Source: Chlorokybus atmophyticus (Eukaryota > Streptophyta > Chlorokybophyceae > Chlorokybales > Chlorokybaceae). Taken from it: DNA of 54,532 bases. Shown here piece by piece: positions 52,588 to 54,532 of this stretch. The stretch is from NCBI GenBank assembly GCA_009103225.1, contig RHPI01002048.1, forward strand, positions 571,036 through 625,567. The letters are read 5' to 3'. A model generated the notes under the pieces. The model ran no database searches. It worked only from the letters and a program-made list of their open reading frames with translations, and was not told where the DNA came from. How positions within the stretch are numbered: the stretch's first letter is position 1; every line of letters begins with the position of its first letter. Position numbers and translations under genes: made by a program.

Positions 52588-53472
52588 ATGAGCAGGCCCA
52601 ACCCGTTCTCTCCTATAGACGAGGGTGACCTCAGCAGTTGGAGCCCAACCGCCAATTCCACCTACAAGCGGACCAGCGATGGGAGCAGCGATCGCAGCAG
52701 CAGAGGCTCGCGTTCTGTCTCCGGCTTCACTCCGTTACAATCTACTCCTCGCCATCGAGCTTCCCCACTATTGTCCGACAGCGACGACTACGAGTTGGGA
52801 TCTTCCAGCTCAACGACATCCCTGCGCTTCTCCGGTCGTGCTGGCACCACCTCGCAGGACAAATTTATCATCAAGCTCCACTCCATAATGCGACAGCAAG
52901 CTCGGAAGAACAAAAACTGGTCAGATGAGATTTCTTTCCATATTGCTGTTCTTTATCTGGAGCATGAAGCTTTTGATGTCTGAAAGTCTGTTGCTAATTG
53001 ACATTAAATTAATGGCTATGGCGAGCTCGCCAGCACCATAGCATCTGCGTCATTGCACAGTCCAGCAGCCGTCGCTCCACCTGCCACTCCAACTGCAGTT
53101 ACCAACGTGTCCATAGCTGCAGCCATCGAGAGGGCAGAGGAGGAGGAGCCTAAGTTGGTGCTCGTCGACCTGACCCCTACACAGATTGAGATCAAGACAG
53201 TCGCACGACGGGCCCGGGTCTTAGACCGTTCTGCTGCTATCCTTGAAGAACAACGAGCACCGGTAGAAATGGGTTTCGGCAAGTCAAGCTGGTTCCGCAC
53301 CTTTGTAATGGACGGAGCCGGACGTAAATTGCGGATTGCGTACACTTCACGGCGGATCCGTATATATGTTATGACTGTGGCCGAATTCTTCTTACAACCT
53401 GTCACAAACGCCGCCGGTGACAATCGTAAGCACCGCATCCTCAACAACGTTAAAGAATCGGCATTGAGGTAA
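52588..53472 (+). CDS. Uncharacterised two-part ORF
   Basis: Two open frames in the same phase (52588-52983 and 53053-53472) are separated by a short stretch with in-frame stops. An intron of about 45 bases starting GTCTGA after GAT at 52979 and ending GGCGAG would join them in phase, but the splice sites are weak. The first part is Ser/Arg-rich and disordered (MSRPNPFSPIDEGDL...), then has KFIIKLHSIMRQQARKNKNW. The second has an Ala-rich start, an acidic run and FGKSSWFRTFVMDGAGRK. I do not recognise the family. A host gene or part of a mobile element are both possible. Confidence 0.4.
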
Positions 53473-53773
53473 TGAAAGGTTTAAGTCATGAGAAAGGCAT
53501 GTGTAAATCGTGATTACAGTTGTGACCAAATCATTAACAATGCGACTATACTCCCAAACGCAATTGAGGACACGGCGACAGTACAAAAATGCATTGACGC
53601 TGCATGCTAAAGCTATGTACACATCATTATGTACGTTGTGATCGATTCCATTGATAGTACACTAATGTATACTTAAACAAGGTGTGTGTTACAATTATTA
53701 CTTTGCACTGGTACAATCCCTAATGAATTCATGACCTCATCATTGCCAAGATCGACCCCGCGGCCTATTTATG

Positions 53774-53814
53774 GCTTGCCCCGCGGCCTGCTAGTAGCAG
53801 GCCGCGGGGCAAGC
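53774..53814. repeat. Perfect 19-bp GC-rich hairpin
   Basis: GCTTGCCCCGCGGCCTGCT, loop AGT, then the exact reverse complement. It is strikingly GC-rich in an AT-rich neighbourhood and is preceded by a partial copy (CCCCGCGGCCTATT). No U-tract follows, so it is not an obvious terminator. It lies about 300 bases after the uncharacterised ORF. Confidence 0.85.
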
Positions 53815-54221
53815 AAGTACATGTAGAAGGCTGCTACTTGCATGTGTTATAATTAGTACTAGCACATGAGTTAAAGACTTTCCCAACTCACCGCAAACAA
53901 CCTTGCCAAAACAGGTGACTCAGGGAACATAATGCAAACATCTGTCAATTACAAAGCGCTGCGATTGGACGAGACGGCAGGTCTAACACATCCTTCATTC
54001 TCAAGTCACCTACATTCCCGTAATCTCCTACACGATTATGTATTTGGAATACAAACACAGGTACCGCTAGCCGTCGCCAGCGATTGTATATACAGACGTG
54101 TAAGTATATATATGTGTGTGTATAAATATATAGGTATATATATATATAAAACTACCATTTACATGCATGCAATCCATTCAATAAGTTTTGCGCCACGTGA
54201 GACAATTGAGGTAGCTTGTTG

Positions 54222-54298
54222 TAGTCTAGTCGGTTAGGGTTTAAGTCGTAGGTCGTTGCTTGTAAACCCGGCAAACGCATTCGCACAGGTTCAAAACC
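54222..54298 (+). promoter_or_regulatory. tRNA-like Pol III promoter module, SINE or TRIM head
   Basis: The A box TAGTCTAGTCG (54222-54232), in the context TTGTAGTCTAGTCGGTTAGG, and the B box GGTTCAAAACC (54288-54298) both fit consensus. Their starts are 66 bp apart. No complete cloverleaf folds between them, so this is not a tRNA gene. It may be a third family of the tRNA-promoter elements seen at 1.6-6.5 kb or a tRNA-derived SINE. Confidence 0.5.
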
Positions 54299-54436
54299 CG
54301 GCGACGTGGGCGAAAATCGAACTGCGATGCGACGTTTTAGGATATTGCCGCGAACTGCGGTCATAACATTGTAGGGTTAGTTCACGCATTACGTTTAATC
54401 CCCTTAATACATATTCTAACAAGAGTTGGGCGCGCC

Positions 54437-54532
54437 ATGGACCAAAATAGCATGGTGTGGTTGTTGGAGATGTGCTTTGCTTTCCAGAACCGCCATGTGT
54501 GCTTCCAAGAGCTCAAACACCTGGCGGGGGGG
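54437..54532 (+). CDS. ORF open at the right window edge, partial
   Basis: An ATG at 54437 in the context GCGCGCCATGG opens a frame of 32 codons without a stop to the end of the window (MDQNSMVWLLEMCFAFQNRH...). The hydrophobic and aromatic content is protein-like, but the fragment is too short to identify. Confidence 0.3.
   Translation, partial: MDQNSMVWLLEMCFAFQNRHVCFQELKHLAGG

Overview
This is a nuclear eukaryotic window. Every recognisable gene is split by many short introns, mostly GT-AG, and adjacent exons keep reading phase when joined at the sites I propose. The content points to a flagellated green-lineage alga, most likely on the streptophyte side. The evidence is a plant-type glutamate decarboxylase, a CYP23-type cyclophilin, a plastid x-type thioredoxin with a transit peptide, a SUVR-like histone methyltransferase, a plant-like PABP and a long tRNase Z, together with two coiled-coil proteins that look ciliary. 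A scaly streptophyte flagellate of the Mesostigma kind would fit, but the species is inference.

Layout. Bases 1-14,948 are gene-poor and repeat-rich: a CCCACA hexamer array at the very edge, inverted repeats, and a cluster of miniature terminal-repeat retroelements (TRIMs) between 1.6 and 6.6 kb. Bases 14,949-46,665 hold eight genes in strictly alternating orientation: GAD (-), tRNase Z (+), FBF1-like coiled coil (-), outer-arm-docking-like coiled coil (+), ePHD-SET methyltransferase (-), CYP23 (+), thioredoxin x (-), PABP (+). They form four head-to-head pairs, and the second pair joins the two putative ciliary genes. Bases 46,666-54,532 are again gene-poor, with two (GA)n arrays, several perfect hairpins, an unrecognised two-part ORF at 52.6-53.5 kb, a tRNA-like Pol III module at 54.2 kb and an ORF running off the right edge.

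The most unusual content is the TRIM cluster. Two unrelated families (A with 79-bp and B with 89-bp terminal repeats, TG...CA ends, perfect 5-bp target duplications, a purine tract and a TGG-type primer site, both on the minus strand) each carry a consensus tRNA-type A box inside the terminal repeat and a consensus B box just inside the internal domain. They would be tRNA-promoter counterparts of the 5S-carrying Cassandra TRIMs. A solo repeat of family A sits inside a terminal repeat of family B and separates B's two boxes.

Other points of interest are four phase-supported GC-AG introns, one of which is needed to form the SET-domain NHSC motif; a SUMO-interaction-like motif and an extended PHD finger on a SUV39/SUVR-class enzyme; and a GAD C-terminal tail that could be a divergent calmodulin-binding segment. 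Exon boundaries are hand-derived from splice consensus, phase and family alignment recalled from memory, without transcripts.
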